From positions 1 to 40,599 of the forward strand of contig WHTZ01000058.1 of NCBI GenBank assembly GCA_009377495.1: DNA of 40,599 nt. The letters are read 5' to 3'. The notes under the pieces are model-generated. The model did not search any database and had not been told where the DNA came from. It was given only the letters and a program-made list of their open reading frames with translations. Of the stretch, positions 1 through 7,378 are shown piece by piece. A program made the translations under genes and the position numbers. Each line of letters starts with the position of its first letter. The first letter of the stretch is position 1. The stretch is from Luteitalea sp. Its GTDB lineage: Bacteria; Acidobacteriota; Vicinamibacteria; Vicinamibacterales; Vicinamibacteraceae.

Positions 1-268
<268 letters not shown>

Positions 269-277
269 GGACAAGGG

Positions 278-607
278 ATGTTTGGCGAAAAGATTAGGAT
301 CCGCCTGAAGGCGTACGACCACCGCGTGCTGGATCAGTCGACGACGGAGATCGTCGAGACGGCGAAGCGCACGGGTGCGCGCCTAGCCGGACCGGTCCCG
401 CTGCCCACCGAAATCAACAAGTGGACGGTGCTGCGGTCGCCGCACGTCGACAAGAAGTCGCGTGAACAATTCGAGCTTCGCACGCACAAGCGGCTAATCG
501 ACATCTTCGAGCCGACATCGCAGACCGTGGATGCGCTGATGAAATTGGATCTACCGGCCGGTGTCGACGTGGAAATCAAGGCGTTTGGCAAAGAGCACGG
601 AAAGTAG
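278..607 (+). CDS. rpsJ: 30S ribosomal protein S10 (uS10)
   Basis: uS10 is part of the 30S head; in known systems it also pairs with NusB in transcription antitermination. The 109-residue product has the family core, including RIRLKAYDHRVLD near the N-terminus and the loop THKRLIDIFEPTSQTVDALM. It is a few residues longer than the usual 102-105 because of its C-terminal EHGK tail. The ATG is preceded by AAGGACAAGGG. The stop codon TAG is the inner part of a GTAG tetranucleotide that heads a palindromic repeat at 608-627. Confidence 0.98.
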   Translation: MFGEKIRIRLKAYDHRVLDQSTTEIVETAKRTGARLAGPVPLPTEINKWTVLRSPHVDKKSREQFELRTHKRLIDIFEPTSQTVDALMKLDLPAGVDVEIKAFGKEHGK

Positions 608-627
608 GGCGCCCCTTGAGGGGCGCC
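604..627 (+). repeat. GTAG-headed REP palindrome after rpsJ
   Basis: GTAG at 604-607 is followed by a perfect 8-bp palindrome, GGCGCCCC (608-615), loop TTGA, GGGGCGCC (620-627). The TAG of the head is the rpsJ stop codon. REP elements mobilised by REP-associated tyrosine transposases (RAYTs) are known to carry a GTAG-type tetranucleotide at the foot of the hairpin. Assignment to that class is inference from this structure; no RAYT gene is in the window. Confidence 0.75.
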
Positions 628-641
628 GTCGAGTCGAGTGC

Positions 642-738
642 TAGAACCCTTGAGGACCCGAAACTTGACGCATTGTGTCAAGTTTCAGGGTTCTCAAGTG
701 AGCGTCGGGGAGCGCGGCCCTGGCCGCGGTCCGCTAGA
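642..738 (+). repeat. 97-bp intergenic palindromic element, copy 1
   Basis: A 97-bp unit lies in the rpsJ-rplC gap. It recurs in reverse orientation at 8870-8966 with only two mismatches, counted by hand. The unit begins TAGAACCCTTGAG and ends CCGCTAGA. It contains a long hairpin (about 20 bp per arm, built around GAAACTTGAC and GTCAAGTTTC, loop about 7 nt) and a second GC-rich hairpin, GCGGCC with GGCCGC. It has no coding capacity. It is MITE- or REP-like, and occupies almost the whole spacer up to about 16 bp before the rplC start. Confidence 0.92.
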
Positions 739-754
739 CCAAGAGCTCGCAATC

Positions 755-1429
755 ATGGTTACCGGGATTATCGGCAAGAAAGTGGGCATGACCCAAGTGT
801 TCGACGCGACGGGCGCAGCCGTTCCCGTCACCGTCATCAAGGCCGGGCCCTGCGTGGTCGTGCAGCGCAAGACCACGGCCGCCGACGGGTACGACGCCGT
901 GCAGCTCGGTCTCGTGCAGGGGAAGCCCGCGAAGGCGAACCGTCCTCTCGATGGTCACTTCAAGAGAGCGGGTGTGCCGCCTACGCGCGTGCTGCGGGAA
1001 GTGGCAGTGGCGAGCGGGGATGTGGTTGCAGGCACCGAAGTGCTCGTGTCGTCGGTGTTCCGCGACGGCGAGTTCGTCGATGTGATCGGGACGTCGCGTG
1101 GCCACGGATTCCAGGGCGTCATCAAGCGGCACGGCTTCAGCGGTGGCGCGGCGTCGCACGGCTCGATGTTCCACCGCGCACCCGGGTCGATTGGCGCATC
1201 GTCCTTTCCCTCGCGCGTGCTGAAAGGTATGCGCGCCCCGGGGCGAATGGGCGCCGATCGCGTCACGGTACACAACCTGAAGGTCGTCGGTGTCGATCCG
1301 GAGAACCACCTGCTGCTCGTACGGGGCGCCGTGCCTGGGCCACGCAACGGTTACATCGTGATTCGGAAGGCGGTCAAGTCCAAGCCGGAGCCGCAGCCGC
1401 AGCCGGAAAAGCCGAAGGGGAAGAGGTAG
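755..1429 (+). CDS. rplC: 50S ribosomal protein L3 (uL3)
   Basis: uL3 is an early assembly protein of the large subunit; its long loop reaches towards the peptidyl transferase centre. I place the start at ATG 755, because GIIGKKVGMTQVF is the universal L3 N-terminus. The frame is open further upstream to 638, but that stretch is the 97-bp repeat. The product is 224 residues. The segment HRAPGSIGA carries Ala where E. coli has the PrmB-methylated Gln. The C-terminus is a proline/lysine-rich tail (PEPQPQPEKPKGKR). The stop TAG is embedded in the GTAG head of the following repeat. Confidence 0.97.
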   Translation: MVTGIIGKKVGMTQVFDATGAAVPVTVIKAGPCVVVQRKTTAADGYDAVQLGLVQGKPAKANRPLDGHFKRAGVPPTRVLREVAVASGDVVAGTEVLVSSVFRDGEFVDVIGTSRGHGFQGVIKRHGFSGGAASHGSMFHRAPGSIGASSFPSRVLKGMRAPGRMGADRVTVHNLKVVGVDPENHLLLVRGAVPGPRNGYIVIRKAVKSKPEPQPQPEKPKGKR

Positions 1430-1482
1430 GGACGCCTCGCCGAGGCGTCCGCTGCATGGCGCGTTCGGCGAACGCGCCCTAC
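1426..1482 (+). repeat. Paired GTAG-type palindromes after rplC
   Basis: Two different 21-bp palindromes lie back to back. The first (1430-1450) is built on GGACGCCTC / GAGGCGTCC. The second (1458-1478) is built on GGCGCGTTCG / CGAACGCGCC. The unit is bounded by GTAGGG on the left and CCCTAC on the right, as in a bacterial interspersed mosaic element. The leading TAG is the rplC stop. The same two palindromes recur in the opposite order at 34034-34094. Confidence 0.85.
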
Positions 1483-1492
1483 CTGAGATGCC

Positions 1493-2113
1493 ATGACTAT
1501 CGACGTCGTGAATACGAAGAACGAGAAGGTCGGCTCCCTCGAGCTGCGCGACGAGGTGTTCGGCGGCCGCGTGCGCCCGGATCTCATCTGGGAGGCGGTC
1601 GTCCACGCGCAGGCCGAGCAGCGGCGCGGCACGCACAAGACCAAGGAGCGGGGCGAGGTTCGCGGGAGTGGTCGCAAGTTGTGGCGGCAGAAGGGTACCG
1701 GCCGAGCGCGCGTGAGCGACCTGCGTACGCCGATCTGGCGAAAGGGCGGCACCATCTTCGGTCCGCGTCCACGCGATTATGGGTATGCCCTTCCCAAGAA
1801 GGTGCGGCGCGGCGCGCTGCGTGACGCGTTCACGCAGAAGCTGCGTGACGGCGCTGTCGTGGTGGTCGAGGCGTTAGGCGTTGACGAGGTAAAGACCAAG
1901 TTGGCCGCGGCGATGCTCAAGACGCTTGGCGCGACCGCGAAGACCCTGCTGATCGACGTCGCGCCCGAGAGCACCCTCGTGCTCTCGACGCGCAATCTGG
2001 TGGGCGTTCGGCTCGTGCCCGCCAATCGGGTGTCGGCGCGCGACGTGATGGACGCCACCACCGTGATCGCGACACGCGCCGCGTTGGAACGATTGCAGAC
2101 AGCACTGGCCTAA
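1493..2113 (+). CDS. rplD: 50S ribosomal protein L4 (uL4)
   Basis: uL4 binds 23S rRNA domain I, and its extended loop lines the constriction of the peptide exit tunnel. The 206-residue product shows this loop as EVRGSGRKLWRQKGTGRAR followed by SDLRTPIWRKGGTIFGPRPRDY. The C-terminal globular part (MDATTVIATRAALERLQ) is typical. In E. coli L4 also represses the S10 operon, but no leader homologous to that control region is visible here. The gene follows the palindrome pair by about 10 bp and precedes rplW by 11 bp. Confidence 0.97.
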   Translation: MTIDVVNTKNEKVGSLELRDEVFGGRVRPDLIWEAVVHAQAEQRRGTHKTKERGEVRGSGRKLWRQKGTGRARVSDLRTPIWRKGGTIFGPRPRDYGYALPKKVRRGALRDAFTQKLRDGAVVVVEALGVDEVKTKLAAAMLKTLGATAKTLLIDVAPESTLVLSTRNLVGVRLVPANRVSARDVMDATTVIATRAALERLQTALA

Positions 2114-2124
2114 GGTGACACGCG

Positions 2125-2415
2125 ATGAAACTGACAGAAGTCATTCGTCGACCGATCGTCACGGAGAAGACCACGCGGTTGCGTGAGACGGCGCCCATCA
2201 TGGTGTTGGCGGTGGCTCGGGAGGCGACGAAGGTCGAGATTCGTCAGGCGGTCGAGCGACTGTTGGGGGCGCGCGTCGCCGAGGTCAGGACGGTGCGCCT
2301 GCAGGGGAAGATCAAGCGTCAGGGTCGATTCGCCGGGCGCCGACCAGCCTGGAAGAAAGCGTACGTTCGGCTGCGTGACAACGAGCAGATGCCGGACTTC
2401 CTGGAAGGCGCGTAG
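2125..2415 (+). CDS. rplW: 50S ribosomal protein L23 (uL23)
   Basis: uL23 sits at the exit of the nascent-chain tunnel and is the docking site for trigger factor and SRP. The 96-residue protein has the family start (IRRPIVTEKTTRL), the core FxVxxxATKVEIRQAVE-like segment, and the basic loop GKIKRQGRFAGRRPAWKKAYVRL. Its length is normal. It lies between rplD (11-bp gap) and rplB (16-bp gap). Confidence 0.97.
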   Translation: MKLTEVIRRPIVTEKTTRLRETAPIMVLAVAREATKVEIRQAVERLLGARVAEVRTVRLQGKIKRQGRFAGRRPAWKKAYVRLRDNEQMPDFLEGA

Positions 2416-2431
2416 GACGAGAGCTCAAACC

Positions 2432-3256
2432 ATGCCTGTTCGGAAATACAAACCGACGTCGGCCGGCCGGCGCTTCCAGACCGTTCAGTCGTTCGACGAC
2501 ATCACGGTGACCGAGCCGCACAAGCCGCTGACCGAGCCCTTGCCGAGGAGCGGTGGACGGAACAACCGCGGTGAGATCACGGTGTGGTGGCGCGGCGGCG
2601 GACACAAGCGTCTCTATCGCGTGATTGACTTCAAGCGCGATAAGCGCGATGTCCCGGGGAAGGTGGCGACGATCGAGTACGACCCGAATCGCTCGGCGCG
2701 TATCGCGCTCATCACCTACGCGGATGGCGAGAAGCGGTACATCCTGCATCCAGTTGGCCTCAAGGTCGGCGATCCGGTCATCGCCGGAGAGCGAGTGGAC
2801 ATCCTGCCGGGCAACGCGCTGCCGCTGCGGCACATTCCGGTCGGCACGATGGTCCACAACATCGAGCTGCGGCCGGGTAAGGGCGGACAGCTTGCTCGAA
2901 GTGCGGGCGCCTCCACGCAGCTCGTGGCGAAGGAGGGTGACTACGCGACATTGCGCATGCCGTCGAGCGAGACGCGCCTGGTACACCTCGCGTGCATGGC
3001 CACCATTGGCCAGGTGGGCAATCTGGATCACGAGAACGTCTCGGTTGGCAAGGCGGGCCGCAGCCGGTGGCTCGGCCGCCGGCCACACGTGCGCGGTGTG
3101 GCGATGAACCCGGTCGATCACCCGCTCGGTGGTGGCGAGGGGAAGAGCGCGGGCGGCCGGCATCCCGTGTCGCCGTGGGGCGTGCCGACGAAGGGCTACA
3201 AGACCCGTGGCCGCAAACGCTCCGATCGCTTCATCGTGCAGCGGAGGCAGAAGTGA
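2432..3256 (+). CDS. rplB: 50S ribosomal protein L2 (uL2)
   Basis: uL2 is a primary 23S-binding protein needed for subunit association and peptidyl transferase activity. The start is ATG 2432 (MPVRKYKPTSAGRR, the standard N-terminus) after GGACGAGAG. The open frame runs further upstream to 2183, but only through rplW in another frame. The product is 274 residues. The conserved C-terminal segment GVAMNPVDHPLGGGEG includes the histidine implicated in peptide-bond formation. The last four bases GTGA overlap the rpsS start. Confidence 0.98.
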   Translation: MPVRKYKPTSAGRRFQTVQSFDDITVTEPHKPLTEPLPRSGGRNNRGEITVWWRGGGHKRLYRVIDFKRDKRDVPGKVATIEYDPNRSARIALITYADGEKRYILHPVGLKVGDPVIAGERVDILPGNALPLRHIPVGTMVHNIELRPGKGGQLARSAGASTQLVAKEGDYATLRMPSSETRLVHLACMATIGQVGNLDHENVSVGKAGRSRWLGRRPHVRGVAMNPVDHPLGGGEGKSAGGRHPVSPWGVPTKGYKTRGRKRSDRFIVQRRQK

Positions 3257-3537
3257 GCAGATCGCTGAAAAAGGGTCCGTTCGTCGACACGCCCTTGCTC
3301 GAGAAGGTCGAAGTGATGAATCGGGCCGGCAACAAGCAGGTGATCAAGACGTGGTCGCGGCGCTCGACGGTGGTGCCCGAGATGGTGGGTCACACGATTG
3401 CTGTACACAACGGGAAGAAGTTCGTGCCGGTATATGTGACCGAGAACATGGTGGGCCACAAGCTGGGCGAGTTTGCGCCCACGCGTACCTTCAAGGGGCA
3501 CACGTCGAAGAGCGAGAAAACGGCGGCCAGAGGATAG
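3253..3537 (+). CDS. rpsS: 30S ribosomal protein S19 (uS19)
   Basis: uS19 forms the top of the 30S head with S13. The start is GTG 3253, giving VSRSLKKGPFVD (read as Met), the standard N-terminus. It overlaps the rplB stop by 4 bp (GTGA), which implies translational coupling. The product is 94 residues with MVGHTIAVHNGKKFVPVYVTENMVGHKLGEFAPTR-type family sequence in the middle and C-terminal half. rplV starts 4 bp after the TAG stop. Confidence 0.97.
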   Translation: MSRSLKKGPFVDTPLLEKVEVMNRAGNKQVIKTWSRRSTVVPEMVGHTIAVHNGKKFVPVYVTENMVGHKLGEFAPTRTFKGHTSKSEKTAARG

Positions 3538-3541
3538 GACG

Positions 3542-4018
3542 ATGATCGAGGCGCAGGCGACAGCGAAGTACGTCCGTACCTCCGCCCAGAAAGCGGGGCT
3601 CGTCCTCGACCTGATTCGGGGCCGCGGCGTGAGCCAGGCGACGGCCACACTCAAGTTCTCGCGCAAGCGTGTCGCGCGGGCGATTGAAAAGGTGCTGCGG
3701 TCGGCCGTTGCCAACGCGCAGCAGAAGGATGGATTCGGCGGCGACGTGGATCAGCTCTACGTTAGGGCCTGTTACGCCAACCAAGGGCCATCGCTGAAGC
3801 GCATTCGAGCGGCGCCCATGGGGCGTGCGTTTCGGGTGCTCAAGCGATCGACGCACGTCACCATTGAGGTTGCAGAGCGGGCCGCGGTCGTGCGGCGTTC
3901 GACGGCACCGCCTAGCACCGCGCGACCCCCACGAAAGGGCGCACCGCCGCGCAAGCGCACGACGACTCCTCGCTCGTCGACGGGTCGAGGGGCGAGGACC
4001 AAGAAGGCGGACGCCTGA
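3542..4018 (+). CDS. rplV: 50S ribosomal protein L22 (uL22) with long basic tail
   Basis: uL22 contacts all 23S domains, and its beta-hairpin lines the exit tunnel beside L4. The start is ATG 3542 (MIEAQATAKYVRTSAQKA); the upstream open frame lies inside rpsS. Residues 1 to about 112 are a normal L22, including the hairpin segment RACYANQGPSLKRIRAAPMGRA. They are followed by about 45 residues rich in Arg, Lys, Pro, Thr and Ser (STARPPRKGAPPRKR and similar). The total of 158 compares with about 110-115 in most bacteria. The tail is probably disordered and RNA-binding. Confidence 0.96.
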   Translation: MIEAQATAKYVRTSAQKAGLVLDLIRGRGVSQATATLKFSRKRVARAIEKVLRSAVANAQQKDGFGGDVDQLYVRACYANQGPSLKRIRAAPMGRAFRVLKRSTHVTIEVAERAAVVRRSTAPPSTARPPRKGAPPRKRTTTPRSSTGRGARTKKADA

Positions 4019-4041
4019 GGCCGCTGATTGTCGAGGAGCAC

Positions 4042-4719
4042 ATGGGGCAGAAGGTTCATCCGTACGGTTTTCGGCTCGGTTTCAACAAGACGTGGCAGTC
4101 GCGCTGGTACGCAGACCGCGACTACGCGAAGCTGTTGCACGAGGACCTCGCCTTGCGCGCGGATCTGAAGCGTCGGTTCTCCCACGCCGGTGTGGCCAAG
4201 GTCGAGATCGAGCGCGCGGCCAACAAGCTGAAGATCGACATCTACACGTCACGGCCGGGCATCATCATCGGCCGGAAAGGCACGGAGGTCGACAAGCTGA
4301 AAGGCGAGGTGCAGAAGCGCACCCAGCGCGAGGTCTTCATCAACATTCAGGAGATTCAGAAGCCGGAGCTCGATGCCCAGCTCATTTCCGAGTCGGTCGC
4401 CATGCAGCTCGAGAAGCGCGTCGCGTTCCGCCGAGCGATGCGAAAGGCGGTGGAGTCGGCGCTCCGGTTTGGTGCGCGCGGCATCAAGGTCCGGGTGTCG
4501 GGACGGCTGAACGGGGCCGAGATCGCGCGCTCCGAGTGGTATCTGCACGGACAATTGCCACTGCAGACGCTGCGAGCCGACATCGACTACGGCTGTGCCA
4601 TCGCGCGCACGACGTATGGCGTCATTGGCGTGAAGGTGTGGTTGTACAAAGGGGAGCGCGTCGTGATGCGCCCACCGCGCGAGGAGGAGTACCGCTCAGC
4701 GCGGCGCGCGGCCAGGTAG
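4042..4719 (+). CDS. rpsC: 30S ribosomal protein S3 (uS3)
   Basis: uS3 lines the mRNA entry tunnel and, with S4 and S5, forms the ribosomal helicase. The 225-residue product begins MGQKVHPYGFRLGF. It has a KH type-2 RNA-binding domain with the GXXG loop in IIIGRKGTEVDKL (about residues 72-84). The C-terminal domain shows GRLNGAEIARSEWYLHGQLPLQT. The start ATG is preceded by GAGGAG. The stop TAG coincides with the GTAG head of a perfect palindrome. Confidence 0.98.
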   Translation: MGQKVHPYGFRLGFNKTWQSRWYADRDYAKLLHEDLALRADLKRRFSHAGVAKVEIERAANKLKIDIYTSRPGIIIGRKGTEVDKLKGEVQKRTQREVFINIQEIQKPELDAQLISESVAMQLEKRVAFRRAMRKAVESALRFGARGIKVRVSGRLNGAEIARSEWYLHGQLPLQTLRADIDYGCAIARTTYGVIGVKVWLYKGERVVMRPPREEEYRSARRAAR

Positions 4720-4743
4720 GGCGCGGCTGAAGCCGCGCCCTAC
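4716..4743 (+). repeat. Perfect GTAG...CTAC palindrome after rpsC
   Basis: GTAGGGCGCGGCT (4716-4728), loop GA, AGCCGCGCCCTAC (4731-4743) is a perfect 13-bp inverted repeat. It has GTAG at one end and CTAC at the other, so it reads the same on both strands. The rpsC stop TAG lies inside the first arm. Shorter relatives occur at 9776-9798 and 12407-12430. Confidence 0.85.
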
Positions 4744-4757
4744 GAGAGATTGAGTAC

Positions 4758-4783
4758 GTAGCGCGCGGGCTTTAGCCCGCGCG
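4758..4783 (+). repeat. GTAG-headed palindrome before rplP
   Basis: GTAG at 4758 runs into the palindrome CGCGCGGGCT (4762-4771), loop TT, AGCCCGCGCG (4774-4783). Together with the preceding palindrome it fills most of the 94-bp rpsC-rplP spacer. Here the TAG is not a stop codon of a gene. Confidence 0.78.
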
Positions 4784-4813
4784 GATTCGACGAAAGAGAA
4801 GGCAGAGACACTT

Positions 4814-5239
4814 ATGTTGATGCCAAAGAAAGTGAAGTTCCGCAAGCAGCAGCGGGGCCGCATGCGTGGCAAGGCGTGGCGTGGCTCTGAGGTGGCGTTT
4901 GGGGACTTCGGGTTGAGGGCGCTCGAGCCGTGCTGGCTCACCGCGCGACAGATCGAGGCCGCGCGTGTGGCGATGACGCGGTTCGTGAAGCGCGGTGGCA
5001 AGATTTGGATCCGCGTGTATCCGGACAAGCCGCTCTCGAAGAAGCCGCAGGAAACCCGCATGGGAAAGGGAAAGGGCGCGCCCGAGCTGTGGGTGATGGT
5101 CATTCGGCCCGGGCGGATCCTCTTCGAGATGGAAGGCGTGAGCGAAACGGATGCGCGGCGCGCGATGCAGCTCGCTGCGGCGAAGCTCCCCATCAAGACA
5201 CGGTTCGCGACACGGTTCGCGGCGGAGAAGGCGTCATGA
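4814..5239 (+). CDS. rplP: 50S ribosomal protein L16 (uL16)
   Basis: uL16 organises the A-site side of the large subunit and contacts tRNA. The 141-residue product starts MLMPKKVKFRKQQRGRM, the family N-terminus; a start at the second ATG (4820) is possible but less usual. WIRVYPDKPLSKKPQETRMGKGKG is the conserved central loop with the arginine that is hydroxylated in some bacteria. The ATGA overlap with rpmC implies coupled translation. Confidence 0.97.
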   Translation: MLMPKKVKFRKQQRGRMRGKAWRGSEVAFGDFGLRALEPCWLTARQIEAARVAMTRFVKRGGKIWIRVYPDKPLSKKPQETRMGKGKGAPELWVMVIRPGRILFEMEGVSETDARRAMQLAAAKLPIKTRFATRFAAEKAS

Positions 5240-5445
5240 AGCGGTCGGCGCAGTTCCAGGATCTCGGCGTCGATGAGCTCCGCCAGCGAGCGCAGGAGCT
5301 CGACGACGAGCTGTTCCGGCTGCGGATTCAAAAGGCCACCGGGCAGCTCGAGAAGGCCCCCAAAATCCGTGAGGTCCGGCGCGATGTCGCGCGGATCAAG
5401 ACGTTTCTCCGTCAGAAGGCAGGGAGAGACGGCGTGACAGCGTGA
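5236..5445 (+). CDS. rpmC: 50S ribosomal protein L29 (uL29)
   Basis: uL29 is a small helical hairpin near the tunnel exit. The start ATG 5236 overlaps the rplP stop by 4 bp (ATGA). The product is 69 residues with the hallmark DELFRLRIQKATGQLEKAP followed by IREVRRDVARIKTFLRQK, and two predicted helices. The upstream open frame in this phase is a shadow of rplP. Confidence 0.96.
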   Translation: MKRSAQFQDLGVDELRQRAQELDDELFRLRIQKATGQLEKAPKIREVRRDVARIKTFLRQKAGRDGVTA

Positions 5446-5468
5446 TCGTGTCACCCGAGAAGAGGCAC

Positions 5469-5723
5469 ATGGCAGTCAAGACCGAACTCCACGGACTCGT
5501 CGTCAGCGACAAAATGGACAAGACCGTTGTCGTTGCCGTGACGAGGCGGGTGCGGCATCCGCTCTACGGGAAGATCATGAAACGGACCAGGAAGTTCGTT
5601 GCACACGACGAGGCCAACGTCGCCAAGGTCGGTGATCGCGTCGTCATTATCGCGTCACGCCCGCTCAGCCGCCACAAGCGCTGGGCGCTGACGCGCGTCG
5701 TGAAGCAGGCGAAGGGGATTTAG
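5469..5723 (+). CDS. rpsQ: 30S ribosomal protein S17 (uS17)
   Basis: uS17 is an OB-fold primary 16S-binding protein. ATG 5469 gives 84 residues, the usual length, starting MAVKTELHGLVVSDKMDKTV, with GAGAAGAGG just upstream. A GTG at 5442 overlapping the rpmC stop would add nine residues and cannot be excluded. Conserved segments are VVSDKMDKTVVVAV, HPLYGKIMKRTRKF and VGDRVVI. The TAG stop abuts the 27-bp inverted repeat, whose first base is the G of the stop. Confidence 0.95.
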   Translation: MAVKTELHGLVVSDKMDKTVVVAVTRRVRHPLYGKIMKRTRKFVAHDEANVAKVGDRVVIIASRPLSRHKRWALTRVVKQAKGI

Positions 5724-5790
5724 GGAAAAGGGGACAGGCCCCTTTTTCGAGGGCGAACGGTGACGAAAAAGGGGCCTGTCCCCTTTTCCC
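5723..5790 (+). repeat. 27-bp perfect inverted repeat, rpsQ-rplN
   Basis: The arms at 5723-5749 and 5764-5790 are exact reverse complements (27 of 27), separated by a 14-bp spacer. Each arm is itself nearly palindromic (AAAAGGGG, ACAGG, CCCCTTTT). The whole could fold as one long hairpin or two short ones in mRNA. A close relative of the same arm sequence occurs at 14475-14548 between rpsK and rpsD. It is a REP-like mobile palindrome by structure. Confidence 0.93.
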
Positions 5791-5809
5791 ACCTGGGCGG
5801 AGACCGACC

Positions 5810-6178
5810 ATGATCCAGATGCGCACGATTCTCGACGTCGCCGATAACTCCGGCGCCCGCAAGATCGCGGTGATCAACCCGTTGGGCGGATCCACCGGAC
5901 GCAATGCGCGGCTGGGAGACATCGTGACAGCGTCGGTGAAAGAAGCCGCGCCGGACGGCAACGTCAAGAAGGGACAGGTTGTCAAAGCCGTGATCGTCCG
6001 GACCCGGAAGGAGCAACGGCGCAGGGACGGAAGCTATATCCGCTTCGACCGAAACGCGGCCGTGCTCGTAAACGACCAGGGCGAGCCCATCGGCACGCGC
6101 GTCTTCGGTCCCGTCGCACGGGAGCTGCGCGAGCGCCGGTTCATGAAGATCGTGTCGCTTGCCCCGGAAGTACTGTAG
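5810..6178 (+). CDS. rplN: 50S ribosomal protein L14 (uL14)
   Basis: uL14 is a five-stranded barrel at the subunit interface that contacts 16S h14 and ribosome-silencing factor RsfS. The 122-residue product, the exact family length, starts MIQMRTILDVADNSGARK. It contains GDIVTASVKEAAPDG, VVKAVIVRTRKEQRR and the C-terminal VFGPVARELRERRFMKIVSLAPEVL-type ending. It is separated from rpsQ by the inverted repeat and from rplX by a 133-bp repeat-filled gap. Confidence 0.98.
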   Translation: MIQMRTILDVADNSGARKIAVINPLGGSTGRNARLGDIVTASVKEAAPDGNVKKGQVVKAVIVRTRKEQRRRDGSYIRFDRNAAVLVNDQGEPIGTRVFGPVARELRERRFMKIVSLAPEVL

Positions 6179-6309
6179 GGGTCAGGTGTCAGGAGGGATC
6201 AGGGAAAGAGGCATCAGGGCTGCCGCACGGGCAAGCATACAGGACCGGGCGCTCGAAGGAGCTTCGACCAGCCCTGACCCCTGACCCCTGACCCCTGACA
6301 AGGATTCAG
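6179..6309 (+). repeat. TGTCA/TGACA element with CCCTGAC heptamers
   Basis: This non-coding spacer before rplX has four tandem copies of the heptamer CCCTGAC at 6272-6299. Reverse-oriented units (GGTCAG, GTGTCAGG) lie at 6180-6193. The outermost matched ends are TGTCAGG (6187-6193) and CCTGACA (6294-6300). A second element with the same plan (TGTCA...TGACA with four heptamers per side) is at 30246-30419. The right edge, TGACAAGGATTCAG, also supplies the AAGGA ribosome-binding site of rplX. Confidence 0.75.
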
Positions 6310-6311
6310 TT

Positions 6312-6644
6312 ATGTCTCGGTTGCAGACTCCAGTTCGGAAGAACGACGAGGTGCTCGTCATCGCGGGTAAGGACCGCGGCAAGCGCGGCCGTGTGCTGCG
6401 CGTGCTTCCCGTCGCGAATCGCGTGATCATCGAAGGCGTGAACCTCGTGAAGCGGCACACGCGGCCGGACCCACGGCGCAACGTCAAGGGTGGCATCGTC
6501 GAGCGCGAGGCACCGCTGCACGCGTCCAACGTGATGGTGGTCGATCCCTCGACGGGACACCGCACGCGCATCGGTCATCGGGTGCTCGACGATGGCCGTA
6601 AGGTCAGGATTAGCCGCAGCAGTGGTGAGGTGATCGACCGATGA
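6312..6644 (+). CDS. rplX: 50S ribosomal protein L24 (uL24)
   Basis: uL24 is an assembly initiator with a KOW domain. In the 110-residue product, KNDEVLVIAGKDRGKRGRVL is the KOW motif (about residues 10-30), followed by NLVKRHTRPDPRRNVKGGIVEREAP and the C-terminal MVVDPSTGHRTRIGHRVLDDG. The start ATG has AAGGA 8 bp upstream, at the edge of the preceding repeat. It overlaps rplE by ATGA (4 bp). Confidence 0.97.
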   Translation: MSRLQTPVRKNDEVLVIAGKDRGKRGRVLRVLPVANRVIIEGVNLVKRHTRPDPRRNVKGGIVEREAPLHASNVMVVDPSTGHRTRIGHRVLDDGRKVRISRSSGEVIDR

Positions 6645-7183
6645 CCCGGTTGAAGGAACGGTATCTCCACGACGTCCGGCCGGCCCTCGGGAAGGAGTTC
6701 GGCTACCAGAATGTGATGGCCATCCCCAAGCTCGAGAAGGTGGTGGTCAACATGGGGCTCGGTGAGGCAACTGCGAATCCCAAGATCATCGATGCGGCGA
6801 GCGACGATTTGGCGCGGGTCACGGGCCAGAAGGCGGCGGTGACCCGAGCCCGCAAGTCCGTGGCCGCATTCAAGGTACGTCAGGGGATGCCCATCGGCGC
6901 GAGGGTTACGTTGCGCGGCGAGCGGATGTACGAGTTCCTCGATCGGCTGGTGTCGACTGCCCTGCCGCGAGTACGCGACTTCCGTGGCATCTCGCCCAAG
7001 GGGTTCGACGGGCGCGGTAACTACACACTCGGGTTGCGCGACCAGTTAATCTTCCCGGAGATCGACTACCTGAAGGTTGACAAGGCGCGTGGCATGAACG
7101 TCTCGGTGGTGACGACGGCGAAGACCGACGAGGAGGCGCGCCGGCTGCTGCAGCTTCTCGGCTTCCCCCTCAAAGCGAGTTAG
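6641..7183 (+). CDS. rplE: 50S ribosomal protein L5 (uL5)
   Basis: uL5 binds 5S rRNA and bridges to the P-site tRNA and S13. The product is 180 residues (family 178-187). Markers are MAIPKLEKVVVNMGLGEA, the ITGQKAxxTRARKSVAAFKVRQG-like region, and RDFRGISPKGFDGRGNYTLG. The ATG overlaps the rplX stop. rpsN follows after 3 bp. Confidence 0.98.
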   Translation: MTRLKERYLHDVRPALGKEFGYQNVMAIPKLEKVVVNMGLGEATANPKIIDAASDDLARVTGQKAAVTRARKSVAAFKVRQGMPIGARVTLRGERMYEFLDRLVSTALPRVRDFRGISPKGFDGRGNYTLGLRDQLIFPEIDYLKVDKARGMNVSVVTTAKTDEEARRLLQLLGFPLKAS

Positions 7184-7186
7184 CAC

Positions 7187-7372
7187 ATGGCGAAGGAATC
7201 GAAGATCGCAAAGGCGAAGACAGCTCCGAAGTTCCCGATCCGCCACCGAAACCGGTGTCGTCTGTGCGGGCGCGCGCGCGGGTACCTGCGCAAGTTTGGG
7301 CTCTGCCGGCTCTGCTTCCGTGACTTGGCCCTCAAGGGCGAGGTCGCCGGCGTGACTAAGAGTAGCTGGTAA
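7187..7372 (+). CDS. rpsN: 30S ribosomal protein S14, zinc-binding type (uS14)
   Basis: uS14 stabilises the 30S head near the decoding site. This is the short C+ (type Z) form of 61 residues. The zinc ligands are C24, C27, C40 and C43 in CRLCGRARGYLRKFGLCRLC. Zinc-free forms in other bacteria are about 100 residues and lack these cysteines. It sits between rplE (3 bp) and rpsH (6 bp). Confidence 0.98.
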   Translation: MAKESKIAKAKTAPKFPIRHRNRCRLCGRARGYLRKFGLCRLCFRDLALKGEVAGVTKSSW

Positions 7373-7378
7373 GACGTT

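Noticed and set aside
638..754. Extension of rplC upstream to 638
   Set aside because: The added residues are encoded by the 97-bp repeat; the standard L3 N-terminus starts at 755.
734..3163. Minus-strand frames across rplC-rplB (300 and 283 codons)
   Set aside because: Same antisense shadow pattern opposite rplC, rplD, rplW and rplB; no RBS or family resemblance.
6272..6299. CRISPR array from the CCCTGAC repeats
   Set aside because: Repeats are 7 bp with no spacers and no cas genes; they are tandem heptamers.
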